A DNA stretch of 64,000 nt from Marinobacter panjinensis. Lineage in GTDB: Bacteria; Pseudomonadota; Gammaproteobacteria; Pseudomonadales; Oleiphilaceae. The stretch lies in assembly GCF_005298175.1 (NCBI RefSeq), contig NZ_SZYH01000001.1, positions 2,914,001 to 2,978,000 on the forward strand, given 5' to 3'. The first letter of the stretch is position 1. Each line of letters opens with the position of its first letter. Below, in pieces: positions 8,371 through 18,605 of the stretch. Under the pieces are notes generated by a model. It searched no databases, was not told the DNA's origin, and saw nothing but the letters and a program-made list of their open reading frames with translations. A program made the translations under genes and the position numbers.

Positions 8371-9546
8371 TCATCGGCCGTTAACCAGCGTCTCAATACT
8401 CGTGAGGATATCAGGGGCATTGGTTACGCGCGCCAACCAGCTCAGGGGTATGCCGCGCTCGCCGCCCACGCCATGTATTGCCGCCATGACCGGCCCGATG
8501 ATCCAGGCCCGGCCACAGGAATCGCCGCCGCAATGGATATTGGCGCGAACCGCCTCGGTATAGCTCGTGGCATGACTCAGGATATGAAAGATCACCGGCA
8601 TGGCTTCGTGCAGATAACAGGTGCGGCCAAAGGTGTTGCCAGTCCCCACCGCATCCAGCAGGGAACCGGACCGGGCTTTGTTGAGACTTTCCGGATCTGG
8701 TGCTTCCGGGGTAGCAGCGTCCAGAGCTGCCGGGATCGGCTCACCCCTGAAAATATGGTCCAGAAGTCGTGCTGCGCATCTTGCCCAGGCTACGGCCTCG
8801 TCATTGTGATTGGTCACCCGCACAGCGGCTTCGGTAACCTCCATCAGCTTATCGCTGCCGCAATAGCAGGCAACCAGCGGTGGCAATTTGGACACGGCGG
8901 GCAGCTGCATATCGTCGGCGCCGCTTTCCGGCAACAGGTGTTGATCGATGGTTTCAGCAATATGAACCCCTGCTTCCTGCACCTCGGTCTCATGATAGGT
9001 CAGGTCGATGGCCCTGCGAACCGGTTCCGCCAGCTGGTCGCCACTCAGACGCCGGGTGTAGGGCAACACCTTCTGCACCAGCACCCGTTTCTGTTTATCG
9101 GTCAGTTCGGCAGTGGTGGTTGATTGCGCCTGTTCGATGGCTTTCTGTTCGATGGTGTTCAGGTTGTTCAGGGTCACCCTGGTAGGGTTGTCGATATAAC
9201 CCCGCCAATGACCACCAGGGCCAAAGAAAGCACGAAAGCGGCGCTGGTAATCCCGGATATCCAGGGAGCCTTCTCTGGTCAGAAGGCTGTCGGTCAGCAC
9301 GCCAGTGGCCGCACCATAGTGGCTGATATCACCAGACTGTTTGCCCTCATGCGCAAAGTAGCCGAACCCGCCGTTGAAATAATCGGCGTTGGGGGGCAGG
9401 AACTCCGGTGACTGGCCGCCAATTTCGAGAATGCGCGGGCTGTCATACAGCCAGTGCAGTCCCAGGCTGGCCGCGTCTGCAACCCAGCCGCCGGCGAGGG
9501 CGGCGATTATGGCGGGTTTTCTGTTGTTGGAAAGGTTGCTGGTCAT
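8371..9546 (-). CDS. ADP-ribosylglycohydrolase-fold protein with altered metal motif
   Basis: The product has 391 residues starting at MTSNLSNN (AAGGAT upstream; the open frame is 28 codons longer). The all-helical ADPRG fold is indicated by AALAGGWVADAASLGLHW near the N-terminus, the central TEAAVRVTNHNDEAVAWA and the late NIHCGGDSCGRAWIIGPVMAAIHG. In classical ADP-ribosyl hydrolases the late motif is GGDTD(T/S), supplying two Asp metal ligands. Here the second Asp is Cys (GGDSC), as in J1-crystallin-like relatives, so de-ADP-ribosylation should not be assumed. It stands alone between an amino acid transporter and a dehydrogenase. Confidence 0.8.
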   Translation of the reverse strand: MTSNLSNNRKPAIIAALAGGWVADAASLGLHWLYDSPRILEIGGQSPEFLPPNADYFNGGFGYFAHEGKQSGDISHYGAATGVLTDSLLTREGSLDIRDYQRRFRAFFGPGGHWRGYIDNPTRVTLNNLNTIEQKAIEQAQSTTTAELTDKQKRVLVQKVLPYTRRLSGDQLAEPVRRAIDLTYHETEVQEAGVHIAETIDQHLLPESGADDMQLPAVSKLPPLVACYCGSDKLMEVTEAAVRVTNHNDEAVAWARCAARLLDHIFRGEPIPAALDAATPEAPDPESLNKARSGSLLDAVGTGNTFGRTCYLHEAMPVIFHILSHATSYTEAVRANIHCGGDSCGRAWIIGPVMAAIHGVGGERGIPLSWLARVTNAPDILTSIETLVNGR

Positions 9547-9699
9547 TGGCAATCCTTGAAGGTCCGGTTCGGAAGTAGGGATATAGAAAAGCACGTCTGC
9601 TGCCAACTGTATCCCTGAAAAGGCGAGCACAACAAACCGCCATTCGCTGATTCTTTAAAAGTAGAATAAATGACCGGGAAAGGAGCGGGATCTGGACAT

Positions 9700-11067
9700 T
9701 TAAAGCTCCAGGTCGCGCGCTGCTGTTACTCGCCATACTGAGTTGCCAACGTCATCGGCAACCAGCAGGCCCCCGCGCCCATCCAGGGACACCCCTACAG
9801 GCCGCCCGCGGGCATTGCGGTCCGCGTCGACGAAGCCGGACAGCACAGTCTCCATCGGGCCGACTGGCCGGCCTCCGGTAAAGGGTACAAAGACGACTTC
9901 ATAGCCATTCAGTGGCCGTCTGTTCCAGGATCCATGCAAACCGACGAATGCGCCCTCGCCATAGCCGGCCACGCCGTCGGAACTGAAAGCCAGACCCAAC
10001 GGTGCCACGTGCGCGCCGAGGGCGAAATCAGGCGAAATTGCGCTGGCCACCAGCTCTGGTTGTTGGGGGCTAACGCGCTCATCGACGTGCTGGCCGTAGT
10101 AGCTATAGGGCCAGCCGTAGAAAGCGTCCCGGCGGACCGAGGTCAGGTAATCAGGCACCAGATCGCTGCCGAGTTCGTCGCGTTCGTTGACAACCGCCCA
10201 CAGCTCGCCCGTGTGCGGTTCCCAGTCCAGGCCCACCGGGTTGCGCAGGCCTGAAGCGAATACCCGCGTAGCGCCGGTGGCAGTATCGACCTCGAGTATC
10301 GCCGCACGCTTGTGTTCGACCTGCATGCCGTTCTCGGCGATGTTGCTGTTGGCTCCGACGCCCACATACAGGTGGGCACCATCGGCACTGGCGAGCAGAC
10401 TCTTGGTCCAGTGGTGGTTCAACTCGTCGCCCTTGCCGGGAAGGTCAGTAACTTTGACAGGTGCGGCAGTTATGGTCGTTTCACCGCTTTGATAGGGCAC
10501 TTTCAACAATGCATTAGCGTTGGCCACGTAGAACATGTCCCCGACCAGCGCCATGCCGAACGGTGAGTGCAGGCCCTGGAGAAACACACTGCGGAATTCG
10601 GCCTTGCCGTCACCGTCGGTATCTCGTAACAGGGTAATGCGGTTGGCGCTCGGCACGGCGGCCCCGGCGCGCTTCATCACCTGTTTCATCACCCAGCCCT
10701 TGATCCCGTCGATGCCGCTTTTACCCGGTGGCGCGTTGGTCTCGGCGACCAGCACATCCCCATTTGGCAGGACGTACAGCCAACGCGGGTGGTCGAGGCC
10801 CTCGGCAAAGGCCGTCACCTCCATGTTCGCGGCCGGGGTTGGAGTGGCGCCGTCTGTCCACCCGACCGCCGGTGCGATCTCAACGGTGGGAAACAAGTTG
10901 CGGGGCGGCTGCGGTAGTTCCGGATCAACGCCGGTCCCGGCGTGCGCAGGCAGCCGTGCATGCCCTCCGCAAGCTGACAGAAGGGCAAGCAGTGTCGCCA
11001 CTGCCAATGCGAAGGCCGTCTTTGTTGAGGCCGCGTTCCACTTATTGGATTGGCGAAGATTATCCAT
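9700..11067 (-). CDS. PQQ-dependent sugar (sorbosone-type) dehydrogenase, lipoprotein
   Basis: The product has 455 residues starting at MDNLRQSN (GGGAGGG upstream; the longer frame adds 93 implausible residues). A signal ending [10 protein letters not shown] gives a lipobox, so it is probably membrane-anchored in the periplasm. Six-bladed propeller motifs follow: [105 protein letters not shown] and [15 protein letters not shown]. These place it with L-sorbosone dehydrogenases and soluble glucose dehydrogenases. It is divergent from an aldehyde dehydrogenase gene. Confidence 0.85.
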   Translation of the reverse strand: MDNLRQSNKWNAASTKTAFALAVATLLALLSACGGHARLPAHAGTGVDPELPQPPRNLFPTVEIAPAVGWTDGATPTPAANMEVTAFAEGLDHPRWLYVLPNGDVLVAETNAPPGKSGIDGIKGWVMKQVMKRAGAAVPSANRITLLRDTDGDGKAEFRSVFLQGLHSPFGMALVGDMFYVANANALLKVPYQSGETTITAAPVKVTDLPGKGDELNHHWTKSLLASADGAHLYVGVGANSNIAENGMQVEHKRAAILEVDTATGATRVFASGLRNPVGLDWEPHTGELWAVVNERDELGSDLVPDYLTSVRRDAFYGWPYSYYGQHVDERVSPQQPELVASAISPDFALGAHVAPLGLAFSSDGVAGYGEGAFVGLHGSWNRRPLNGYEVVFVPFTGGRPVGPMETVLSGFVDADRNARGRPVGVSLDGRGGLLVADDVGNSVWRVTAARDLEL

Positions 11068-11326
11068 AACACTGCCCTCCCGGATAGATGGTGATGCGCT
11101 GTCCCGAAACGCCGATCCCGCTACCACGCATCGACAGGGAGCGCAAAGCATCAATGTCACATCCATTTTCAGGAATGCCGATAGTCTCGTCGGTGCGTTA
11201 TCGCACCGGCCTGGTCGATGCAGTGAACCTGCGGCTGCGTTCGTTATCGAACAGACAGACATCACCAACGGGCTGAAAATCCTTGCACCGCCCCGTGCTC
11301 CCCTATCAAATCCGGAAGGAACCACT

Positions 11327-12703
11327 ATGTCGACAGTTACCACCATTAATCCCGCGACTGAAAAAGCAATTCAGACCTACGACATCATGACCGAAGAGCA
11401 GGCGAAGGAGCGGCTCGATGCCTGCCATGCGGCGTTTCTGGAATGGCGCGAACTGAGTCATCAGCAACGTGCCCCATATCTCAAGAAGATCGGGCAAACA
11501 TTGCGCGATAATGCTGATGAGTTGGCCGCCTTGATGACCAACGAAACCGGCAAGCTCCTGAAGGACGGTCGGGTTGAAGTCGAACTCTGTGCGGCACTCT
11601 TTGACTACGCCGCTGAAAACGGACCCGATGCGCTGGCCGATGAGGAGCGTGTGCAGGGGCTCAATGGCAAGCGCGGCGTTGTCAGCTACCAGCCCATTGG
11701 CGTCATCTATTCAATCCAGCCCTGGAACTTCCCCATCTACCAGCCAGTTCGCGTGCTGGCCGCCAACTTGATGGCAGGCAACGGCTGTGTTCTGAAACAT
11801 GCCAGCATCTGCACAGGGTCCGGCTTGCGCCTGCGGGAATTATGCATTGAGGCCGGCCTTCCCGAGGACCTGTTTCAGGTCATAGTGATCGACCATGGCA
11901 CCAGCGATAATCTGATCGCTCACCCCAAGGTCCGAGGTGTCACGCTGACCGGCAGCGACGGGGCCGGGCGACACGTCGGAGCTGTGGCCGCCCAAGCACT
12001 GAAAAAGACCGTGCTGGAACTGGGGTCAAACGATGCCTACCTGGTCCTGGAAGATGCGGACATCGAGACAGCAGTGAAATTTTCGGTCATGGGGCGGCTC
12101 TACAACAACGGAGAAACCTGCATTTCCGCCAAGCGGTTCATTGTGACCGACAAGGTCTATGACGCCTTTGTTGATGCCTTCGTGGCTCAAATGAAAGATA
12201 TCGTCATGGGCGATCCCACGGATAAGGATAGCCAACTAGGCCCGCTTTCAAGCCAGGACCAGTTTGACACGGTCAAAGGACAGGTGGATGCCAGCGTCGC
12301 CAAGGGTGCAAAAATCCTCTGCGGTGGCGAAGTGCCTGACCGCACGGGTGCCTATTATCCTGCCACGGTGCTGGCCGATCTCTCGCCCGGAATGCCCGCC
12401 TACGACGATGAAATCTTCGGGCCTGTTGCGTCGATCATCCGTGCCAGGGATGACGAAGACGCCATGAGGCTGGCCAATGAAAGCCGTTATGGACTGGGCG
12501 GTGGGATCTTTTCAAAGGACGAGGAGCGTGCCCTCAAGCTGGCCCGCGATTACTTCGATACGGGCATGATCCGCATCAATTCGTTCGGGGCCGCCGATCC
12601 GAATATGCCCTTTGGCGGGGTCAAGAATTCCGGATACGGACGTGAACACGGCGGCTTCGGCATGAAGGAATTCGTCAACGTAAAGTCGATTTTCCTTCCG
12701 TGA
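11327..12703 (+). CDS. NAD(P)-dependent aldehyde dehydrogenase (succinate-semialdehyde type)
   Basis: The product has 458 residues from ATG 11327, preceded by GGAAGGA. The open frame extends upstream to 10535, but that part is antisense to the divergent dehydrogenase gene and is not coding. ALDH hallmarks are [21 protein letters not shown], the catalytic Glu in [17 protein letters not shown] and the catalytic Cys in [14 protein letters not shown], with a C-terminal [16 protein letters not shown]. The overall pattern is like short SSADH (GabD/Sad) enzymes. It begins a plus-strand run with an atypical SDR and a classical SDR, possibly a stress or aldehyde-detoxification group. Confidence 0.88.
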   Translation: MSTVTTINPATEKAIQTYDIMTEEQAKERLDACHAAFLEWRELSHQQRAPYLKKIGQTLRDNADELAALMTNETGKLLKDGRVEVELCAALFDYAAENGPDALADEERVQGLNGKRGVVSYQPIGVIYSIQPWNFPIYQPVRVLAANLMAGNGCVLKHASICTGSGLRLRELCIEAGLPEDLFQVIVIDHGTSDNLIAHPKVRGVTLTGSDGAGRHVGAVAAQALKKTVLELGSNDAYLVLEDADIETAVKFSVMGRLYNNGETCISAKRFIVTDKVYDAFVDAFVAQMKDIVMGDPTDKDSQLGPLSSQDQFDTVKGQVDASVAKGAKILCGGEVPDRTGAYYPATVLADLSPGMPAYDDEIFGPVASIIRARDDEDAMRLANESRYGLGGGIFSKDEERALKLARDYFDTGMIRINSFGAADPNMPFGGVKNSGYGREHGGFGMKEFVNVKSIFLP

Positions 12704-12764
12704 CCAGGCTCGGAATCCCTGATTCCACCCATTTCATTCAACATTCAGCGTTAAGGCTTTTTCT

Positions 12765-13367
12765 ATGAGCATGAACATCCTTGTTGCCGGTGCCACCGGC
12801 AAAACGGGCCAGCAGCTGGTGCAGAACCTGATAGATCAGGGCCATAAGCCGACAGCGCTGGTTCGCGAAAGCTCTGACACCAGCGCGCTCCCCCAGGGCG
12901 TAGACCTGCGCCATGGTGACCTGGCCGACCTGCAAGCCGGGGTTTGCGACGGCATGGACGCGGTGATCTTTGCGGCAGGCTCCGGCGGGGCCACGGGCCC
13001 TGAAATGACCAAAAAAGTGGATCGGGACGGCGCCAAACGCCTGGTCGATCTGGCGAAAGAATCAGGCGTGAAACGTTTCGTGATGCTCAGCTCGATCGGG
13101 GCAGACCAGTCCAACCCCACCGGCGACATAGCCCCTTACCTGAATGCCAAACACGAAGCAGACGAACACTTGAAGGACTCTGGTATGACCTACTCGATCC
13201 TGCGCCCCGTGGCACTGACCAACGACGGACGTAGCAAGGATGTGATCCTGGGCGAGGACGTCGACAAATCCGCGAAGGCCTCTCGTGCAGACGTTGCCTT
13301 TGTGCTGGCGGAGGCCGCCACTACTGGCCGTTACGATGGTATGGCGCAGAACATGCAGTCCGCCTGA
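12765..13367 (+). CDS. NAD(P)H-binding atypical SDR (YwnB/BVR-B-like)
   Basis: The product has 200 residues with a Rossmann motif [14 protein letters not shown] at the N-terminus, [22 protein letters not shown], and [13 protein letters not shown] followed by [30 protein letters not shown]. These identify an extended/atypical SDR of the NAD(P)H-binding type related to flavin or biliverdin reductase-like proteins. AAGG lies upstream; a second in-frame Met two codons later is possible as start. It lies 61 bases after the aldehyde dehydrogenase and 82 before the next SDR. Confidence 0.85.
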   Translation: MSMNILVAGATGKTGQQLVQNLIDQGHKPTALVRESSDTSALPQGVDLRHGDLADLQAGVCDGMDAVIFAAGSGGATGPEMTKKVDRDGAKRLVDLAKESGVKRFVMLSSIGADQSNPTGDIAPYLNAKHEADEHLKDSGMTYSILRPVALTNDGRSKDVILGEDVDKSAKASRADVAFVLAEAATTGRYDGMAQNMQSA

Positions 13368-13449
13368 CCGGTGTGCTGCCGGCGTAACACCCGACTCGCA
13401 ACGTTCAGCTCACAACCCCACTAACATTCGTATTCAAGGAAAAGAATCC

Positions 13450-14187
13450 ATGTCTGAAATAAATGGCAAGGTCGTTATCATCACCGGCGCCAGCAGTGGT
13501 CTCGGTAAAGCCACTGCCCATCGACTGGCCAAGGGTGGCGCAAAGCTGGTGCTTGCTGCCCGCCGCGAGGAACGCCTGGTGGAGCTGCGTGACGCTATAA
13601 AGGAGCAGGGTGGCGAAGCCATCTACCAGGTGACCGACGTCACTGACCGCGCTCAGGTCGAGTCGCTGGCCAGGGCGGCAAAAGAGGCTTATGGCCGCAT
13701 CGATGTACTGGTCAATAACGCCGGCCTGATGCCGCTGTCGCCACTTGATGAGCTCAAGGTCGACGAGTGGGAGAAGATGGTCGACGTCAACATTAAAGGC
13801 GTGCTCTACGGTATCGCGGCGGTGCTACCGACCATGCGCGAACAGCATGTCGGCCATATCATCAATCTCTCGTCCGTCGCCGGGCATAAGGTCTTTCCCG
13901 CGTCCGCCGTCTACTCCGCAACCAAGTATGCAGTGAAGGCACTATCAGAAGGCCTTCGTCAGGAAGGCGACGGGGAAATCCGTTCCACCAATATCTCGCC
14001 GGGAGCTGTGGCGACCGAGCTGACCAGTAAAATCAGCGACCCCGAAACCGCCAAGGGTGTGGATGAGATGTACGAGATGGCCATTGACGCGGATGCGATT
14101 GCGAGGGCGATTACCTACGCCATCGAACAGCCGGCGGATGTCGATGTTAATGAGATTATCATCCGGCCGACCAAACAGCCGCTCTGA
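13450..14187 (+). CDS. Classical short-chain dehydrogenase/reductase
   Basis: The product has 245 residues starting at MSEINGKVV (AAGGAAAAG upstream). The cofactor motif [26 protein letters not shown], a catalytic Ser in [11 protein letters not shown], then [18 protein letters not shown] (YxxxK) and a PGAVATEL loop are all present. It resembles YdfG or clavaldehyde dehydrogenase-like NADP oxidoreductases. It is the last gene of a probable ALDH-SDR-SDR operon and converges with a hydrolase gene about 100 bases downstream. Confidence 0.9.
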   Translation: MSEINGKVVIITGASSGLGKATAHRLAKGGAKLVLAARREERLVELRDAIKEQGGEAIYQVTDVTDRAQVESLARAAKEAYGRIDVLVNNAGLMPLSPLDELKVDEWEKMVDVNIKGVLYGIAAVLPTMREQHVGHIINLSSVAGHKVFPASAVYSATKYAVKALSEGLRQEGDGEIRSTNISPGAVATELTSKISDPETAKGVDEMYEMAIDADAIARAITYAIEQPADVDVNEIIIRPTKQPL

Positions 14188-14289
14188 CCAGACGGGACAC
14201 TTGAGTTAAAGGACACGAGCCCGGCATTTGAGAGGCCAGCGACGAGGGCTATTATCGGAGCCTCAATGACAGCCGGGTGGTCTTCGGCG

Positions 14290-15249
14290 CTATGGCGTCG
14301 GCCATGGCATCAGTCTGGGAATCCAATTGCGGTCATCGAGGGTAATGAAGTGGCTGGGGGTGCTGGTCTGTACAATGCTGATCCTTGCCGGACACTGGCA
14401 TGCGCTGTCCATCAAGGCAGTGGGATCAAGTATATGATCGGTGCCCGGAAGCAGGATACAGCCCTTTGCGATGAGTTTATAAACGCTGGTATCCCGCTGC
14501 TCCATCCACCCGATGATATTTTCGATATTGCGTACGATAGTGAGCGAGTCTTTTGTGGCGGAGAACACCTTTCTCAGTAACAGCTTCTTGCGCGGGTTCA
14601 TCCTGCCAAAAAACGTCTGACTGTAGACGGATGAAGGGGTACGGTTGATCAGCCTGACGAGGTAGGGCCACATGCCGTGACCGATAGGCTTCAGAATGGT
14701 TGTCACCATGGGGTGGAGTCGACCCTGGGGCAGGACCGGCGCCTCCAGAACTACCTCTACCTGGCGATACAGCTCCGGCTGCCGGATGATGGCTTCCAGT
14801 ATTACCGCAGCGCCGCGAGAATGGCCATGAATACGGATGCTTTCGGAGCTGGGCAGATGTGCCAAAGCCTGGTTGAGGATACAGGCATCGTGTTCCACGG
14901 TGCCTTCCAATGGCTCGATATGAGTGGCCCAGGGAGCATCCTCCATGGTCACGCCATTGACCGGAATATGGTAGTTGCTACAGGTAAGAAGAATCAGTTC
15001 GGTTGTGGGCGCTTCGTACGTATCGGTGAAATAGCAGTGATTGGCCAGAAAGCCATGCACGCAGATAACGGTATGAACAGCATCACCACTATGATTACGA
15101 ACAGATACCGCGCCTTTTCCGACCCGGTACACCCGTCCCGAAAACATCTCGGAATAGGTGTGGGCGATGGGCTTGGTCAGATTGCGTATGTGGCCTGCTT
15201 TCATTGCGTCGCCTTTTGCAGGCGCACGGACTTGTCCATGCAATGACAT
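14290..15249 (-). CDS. Alpha/beta-hydrolase fold protein of unknown substrate
   Basis: The product has 319 residues. VICVHGFLANHCYF gives the oxyanion region, RIHGHSRGAAVILEAI the nucleophile elbow (G-H-S-R-G), and a late LLPGTDHILDPTALMDSA with a possible Asp and His. No signal peptide is visible. AGGGAA precedes the chosen ATG; MKAGHIRN, 15 codons in, is an alternative. The surrounding DNA (about 14.3-15.8 kb) is less GC-rich and gene-sparse compared with its neighbours, consistent with an acquired segment. The substrate is unknown. Confidence 0.7.
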   Translation of the reverse strand: MSLHGQVRAPAKGDAMKAGHIRNLTKPIAHTYSEMFSGRVYRVGKGAVSVRNHSGDAVHTVICVHGFLANHCYFTDTYEAPTTELILLTCSNYHIPVNGVTMEDAPWATHIEPLEGTVEHDACILNQALAHLPSSESIRIHGHSRGAAVILEAIIRQPELYRQVEVVLEAPVLPQGRLHPMVTTILKPIGHGMWPYLVRLINRTPSSVYSQTFFGRMNPRKKLLLRKVFSATKDSLTIVRNIENIIGWMEQRDTSVYKLIAKGCILLPGTDHILDPTALMDSACQCPARISIVQTSTPSHFITLDDRNWIPRLMPWPTP

Positions 15250-15592
15250 TGAGCGCTTCCCTGGTGTGGATTAGGTAAACACAGCAGCGATGGCGTCCCA
15301 GCCAAACCCGCACTCAATGATGGTGAACGAAAATCCATTGGTGTATCTGTGCGCTAGGACACGGAGTCAGTACGGAACAGGATTCGGTAGATTGTCGGAA
15401 TATAGACCGGAAGTGCTGCATCCTGTGGTGGAGAGGCCTGGAGCATTCGGACGAATCAAGACCCTATGTTTGCGTGGGTTAACGTACAGACGGTTATTTG
15501 ATTTTTGGACACCATTACCCGTTGACGGTGCCAGAATCTGCGGTCTTGAGTGTCCGTCCTGAAAACCACCAGCAGGCGGGAGGGCCAAAGTG
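15250..15592. other. 343-base gap without a recognised gene
   Basis: It lies between the alpha/beta hydrolase start and the CsbD-like gene. Composition is more AT-rich than neighbouring genes. Only short open frames without family resemblance are present, and I see no repeat or structured RNA. Promoters for both flanking genes presumably lie here, but no convincing -35/-10 pair was identified. Confidence 0.5.
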
Positions 15593-15760
15593 ATGAATCA
15601 GGAAACCATGGGAGGTAACGAGAGAGAGTTCAGGAACAAAGCAAAAGAGCAGTTGAGCAAGCCGACCAAGGACCGACTTGAACTGATCGCTTCCAAGCGG
15701 GACCAATTGGAGGGTGAGATTCAGCAGGTTTACCGAACTCTAAGAAACTTATCCTACTGA
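15593..15760 (+). CDS. CsbD-like stress mini-protein
   Basis: The product has 55 residues (MNQETMGGNEREFRNKAKEQ...). GGGAGGG about nine bases upstream supports the ATG. The pattern KAKEQLSKPTKDRLELIASKRDQLEGEIQQVY follows the CsbD consensus (KxKExWGKLTDDDLxxIxGKRDQLxGKxQxxYG). CsbD-like proteins are small, highly charged, helical and induced by general stress; the molecular function is unknown. It lies next to a truncated SRPBCC frame in a low-GC patch. Confidence 0.7.
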   Translation: MNQETMGGNEREFRNKAKEQLSKPTKDRLELIASKRDQLEGEIQQVYRTLRNLSY

Positions 15761-15791
15761 TGTAAGGTTTGCCGATCACCGATGTCGAGAA

Positions 15792-16094
15792 GTGGGAACC
15801 CGTGAAGTAGGCTGGCAAAAGCTTCGCGACTTCCACGAGACCCTGCTTTCTCTCGACGACGACAAGCGCGAACTCACCTACAGCATCGACAAGGGCCCCT
15901 CGCCTGTTTCTCCCAATGAAGTCAGCAATTACGAAGGGTACGTCCGGGTTCACCCGGTTACGGAAGGCGATGGCGGCACCTTCGTGGAGTGGTATTCACA
16001 ATGGAAAGGCAATAATGATGAGGCTGCCGCCGAATTTTGTCACGATATCTATGCCGGACTGCTGGAACAGCTCAAGAAGACATTGCAGCAGTAA
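15792..16094 (+). pseudogene. 5'-truncated SRPBCC (polyketide cyclase/START-like) gene
   Basis: About 100 residues from a GTG at 15792; the frame is open back to 15744. The sequence (LRDFHETLLSLDDDKRELTYSIDKGP..., then VRVHPVTEGDGGTFVEWYSQW, ending CHDIYAGLLEQLKKTLQQ) matches the C-terminal two thirds of small SRPBCC ligand-binding proteins, normally about 145 residues. The N-terminal strand and helices (VWxxVRDFNGLPxW-like part) are absent, and no ribosome binding site precedes the GTG. It is most likely a remnant, though expression of a short form cannot be excluded. Confidence 0.6.
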
Positions 16095-16216
16095 GCACTG
16101 AACACGAGCTGCCCGATTAGCCTGGCGTCGGTCAGTTTGATGTATATCACCTGCAGCCGAAGCGAATACCTCCACACTACAAGGAATTCTCATCTCTCAG
16201 GAAAGGAGATCCCCGA

Positions 16217-18235
16217 ATGGCTCATCCAGATATCCCCAAAGCAGCACGCTCAAAGCTGAAAGCCCATATCGACGCGCTGGAAGCGCAGGGGGTCGGTGTC
16301 ACACCTGACGCATCCTCGCGCCACTTACACAACGGTATCGATACGCCGCTGCCACCGGCGGACCTGCACGGAGCTTATGTCAACAATCGCCCGCTTCCCA
16401 CCGACGGTATCGCAGACCGGCGCGCCTGGATTGTGGGCAGTGGTATCGCCGGCCTGTCTGCCGCTTTCTTCCTGATCCGCGACGGCCATATGCCGGCTGG
16501 CAATATTACCTTCCTGGAAGAGCAGGCCATTGAGGGCGGTTCCCTTGATGGCGCCGGTAACGCCGAAGAGGGATACATCGTGCGCGGTGGCCGGGAAATG
16601 GAGATGACCTACCAGAATTTCTGGGATGTGTTTTCGGAGATACCGGCTCTGGAGTTGCCGGAACCTTTTACCGTGCTGGATGAATACCGCATCGTAAACG
16701 ATGCCGACAAGAACTGGTCGAAGGCCCGGCTGCTGGAGAAGCAGGGCCAGATCAAGGACTTTTCGACCATGGAACTGAGCAAACGGCAGCAGCTGGAAGT
16801 GGTCAGGCTCCTGCTGGCGCGCAAGGAGGACCTGGACGACATTACGGTAGAGGACTGGTTCAGTGAAGGGTTTCTGAACAGCAACTTCTACACCTTCTGG
16901 CGGACGATGTTTGCCTTCCAGAACTGGCATTCCGTGCTTGAAATGAAACTCTACATGCACCGTTTCCTGCACCTGATGGACGGGCTTAACGACATGACCT
17001 CGCTCGTCTTTCCGAAATACAATCAATACGATGCTTTCGTGCGCCCGCTAATGAACTGGCTCAAGGCTCAGGGGGTTAACATCCAGTACGACACCATTGT
17101 CGAGAACCTGGAGATGGAGACCGTTGGTGACAACAGAACGGTGACTGCGATCCAGTGTCATGGCAGCGAGGGAGACAAGACCTTTAACGTCGGCGAGCGC
17201 GACCTGGTGTTCATCACCACCGGCTCGATGACCGAAGACACCGCCTACGGCGATGACGATACGGCGCCGGAACTGAAAGAAAACGATGAGGCAGGCCCGA
17301 GTTCCGGCTGGCAGTTGTGGAAAAACCTGGCGCAGCAATCGGACGTGTTTGGCCGGCCGGAGAAGTTTTGCGGCAACATCCCCGGCTCAACCTGGGAGTC
17401 CGTCACCCTGACCTGCAGGCCCTCCCCGCTGATGGACAAGCTCAGGGAGTTGTCGGTCAATGACCCCTATTCCGGATTCACGGCAACGGGGGGCATCATC
17501 ACCTTTACCGATTCAGCCTGGCTGATGAGCTTCACCTGCAACCGTCAGCCACACTTCCCGGACCAGCCCGATGACGTAATTGTGCTGTGGACCTACGCCC
17601 TTTTGATGGACAGGCCCGGTGATTACGTCAAAAAGCCGATGCCGGAATGCACCGGCAAAGAAGTGCTGGCGGAGATGTGCTATCACCTGGGCCTGATTGA
17701 TCAGCTCGACGAGGTGATGGCCGCCACTAAAACCCGGATTGCGCTGATGCCATACATTACCGCGCAATTCATGCCGCGCGCCAAAGGTGACCGGCCCTGG
17801 GTCGTGCCGGAAGGCTGCAGCAACCTGGCGTGCATGGGCCAGTTTGTGGAGACCCACAACGATGTGGTGTTCACCCTGGAAAGCTCGGTGCGCACAGCCC
17901 GGGTTGGCGTCTACAGCCTGCTGGGTATCAAAAAACAGGTGCCGGATATCTATCCGGGCCAGTACGATATCCGCCGGTTGCTGCGGGCGACCCGTACCCT
18001 GAACAACGACGAGGCGTTTCTGGGCGAAGGCTTCCTGCGTCGCATTCTCGGCGGCACCTATTTCGAACACATCCTGCCGCTGGGCCCTGATGAGAAGTCC
18101 GAGGAGCTGAGCCGGCCCGGATTGTTCGAACAGCAGGTCCAGGCGCTTCGAGGTCTTGTTGAGGACAATCACACACTGGAAGAAGCCAGGGACTGGGTTC
18201 AGGGTGTATTGAGCAAGTTGCGAGGGCGCCGCTGA
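16217..18235 (+). CDS. ohyA: Oleate hydratase (FAD-dependent)
   Basis: The product has 672 residues of the MCRA/oleate hydratase family, which adds water to cis-9 double bonds of free unsaturated fatty acids to give 10-hydroxy acids. The FAD motif GSGIAG is at residues 74-79, FLEEQ at the end of beta-2, and the active-site loop RGGREM at 123-128 with the water-activating Glu (E127). Later blocks ([34 protein letters not shown]-like [33 protein letters not shown]) are diagnostic. AAGGAGAT precedes the ATG. Likely roles are membrane fatty-acid detoxification or lipid turnover, fitting a lipid-metabolising marine bacterium. Confidence 0.95.
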   Translation: MAHPDIPKAARSKLKAHIDALEAQGVGVTPDASSRHLHNGIDTPLPPADLHGAYVNNRPLPTDGIADRRAWIVGSGIAGLSAAFFLIRDGHMPAGNITFLEEQAIEGGSLDGAGNAEEGYIVRGGREMEMTYQNFWDVFSEIPALELPEPFTVLDEYRIVNDADKNWSKARLLEKQGQIKDFSTMELSKRQQLEVVRLLLARKEDLDDITVEDWFSEGFLNSNFYTFWRTMFAFQNWHSVLEMKLYMHRFLHLMDGLNDMTSLVFPKYNQYDAFVRPLMNWLKAQGVNIQYDTIVENLEMETVGDNRTVTAIQCHGSEGDKTFNVGERDLVFITTGSMTEDTAYGDDDTAPELKENDEAGPSSGWQLWKNLAQQSDVFGRPEKFCGNIPGSTWESVTLTCRPSPLMDKLRELSVNDPYSGFTATGGIITFTDSAWLMSFTCNRQPHFPDQPDDVIVLWTYALLMDRPGDYVKKPMPECTGKEVLAEMCYHLGLIDQLDEVMAATKTRIALMPYITAQFMPRAKGDRPWVVPEGCSNLACMGQFVETHNDVVFTLESSVRTARVGVYSLLGIKKQVPDIYPGQYDIRRLLRATRTLNNDEAFLGEGFLRRILGGTYFEHILPLGPDEKSEELSRPGLFEQQVQALRGLVEDNHTLEEARDWVQGVLSKLRGRR

Positions 18236-18605
18236 CTTCGCGACCGGATGAGCCTTCAGGGTAACGGATACGCTGGAATGGGATTCCGACGAACTGGCTG
18301 CTCTGAGGGAGTACATGCGCATTGAACAGGAGAAACTCAGGAAGCGTTGAGGGTTGGTCTTAAGCGCTAACGAATTATTGTGCCGGATCTGTGTGACGCT
18401 CTGCATCTCGGGTGTTAGTCGTGCTCGTAATGTCGTCGCGTGTCGTTACCTCGTCCTGCCAGACAGCTCTCATCTCCTCTGTCGCACGGACTTCCCCGCC
18501 GCCAGGCTCCGTCAAGATTTCTGCGGTCCACGCTGTAACACTCGTGGCCCCTGGGTGTCTCTGGTTTCAGAGCAAGACGGTTGCAGGTCGTGGGGAGGAA
18601 AACTG
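18236..18605. other. 370-base gap with a possible gene remnant
   Basis: It lies between ohyA and the DUF3179 gene. At about 18256-18350 a plus-strand frame ends in DSDELAALREYMRIEQEKLRKR and a stop, which looks protein-like. A stop codon lies a few codons upstream and no ATG/GTG/TTG start is available, so it is either the tail of a decayed gene or chance. The remainder, before the DUF3179 ribosome binding site, holds nothing recognisable. Confidence 0.4.

Noticed and set aside
10535-11326. Upstream extension of the aldehyde dehydrogenase frame by 264 codons
   Set aside because: It is antisense to the divergent sugar dehydrogenase, is low-complexity Ser/Arg/Pro-rich, and a good ribosome binding site exists directly before ATG 11327.
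18240-18350. Protein-like tail ...DELAALREYMRIEQEKLRKR as a small gene
   Set aside because: A stop codon lies a few codons upstream and no usable start codon follows, so it is noted only as a possible remnant in the gap.
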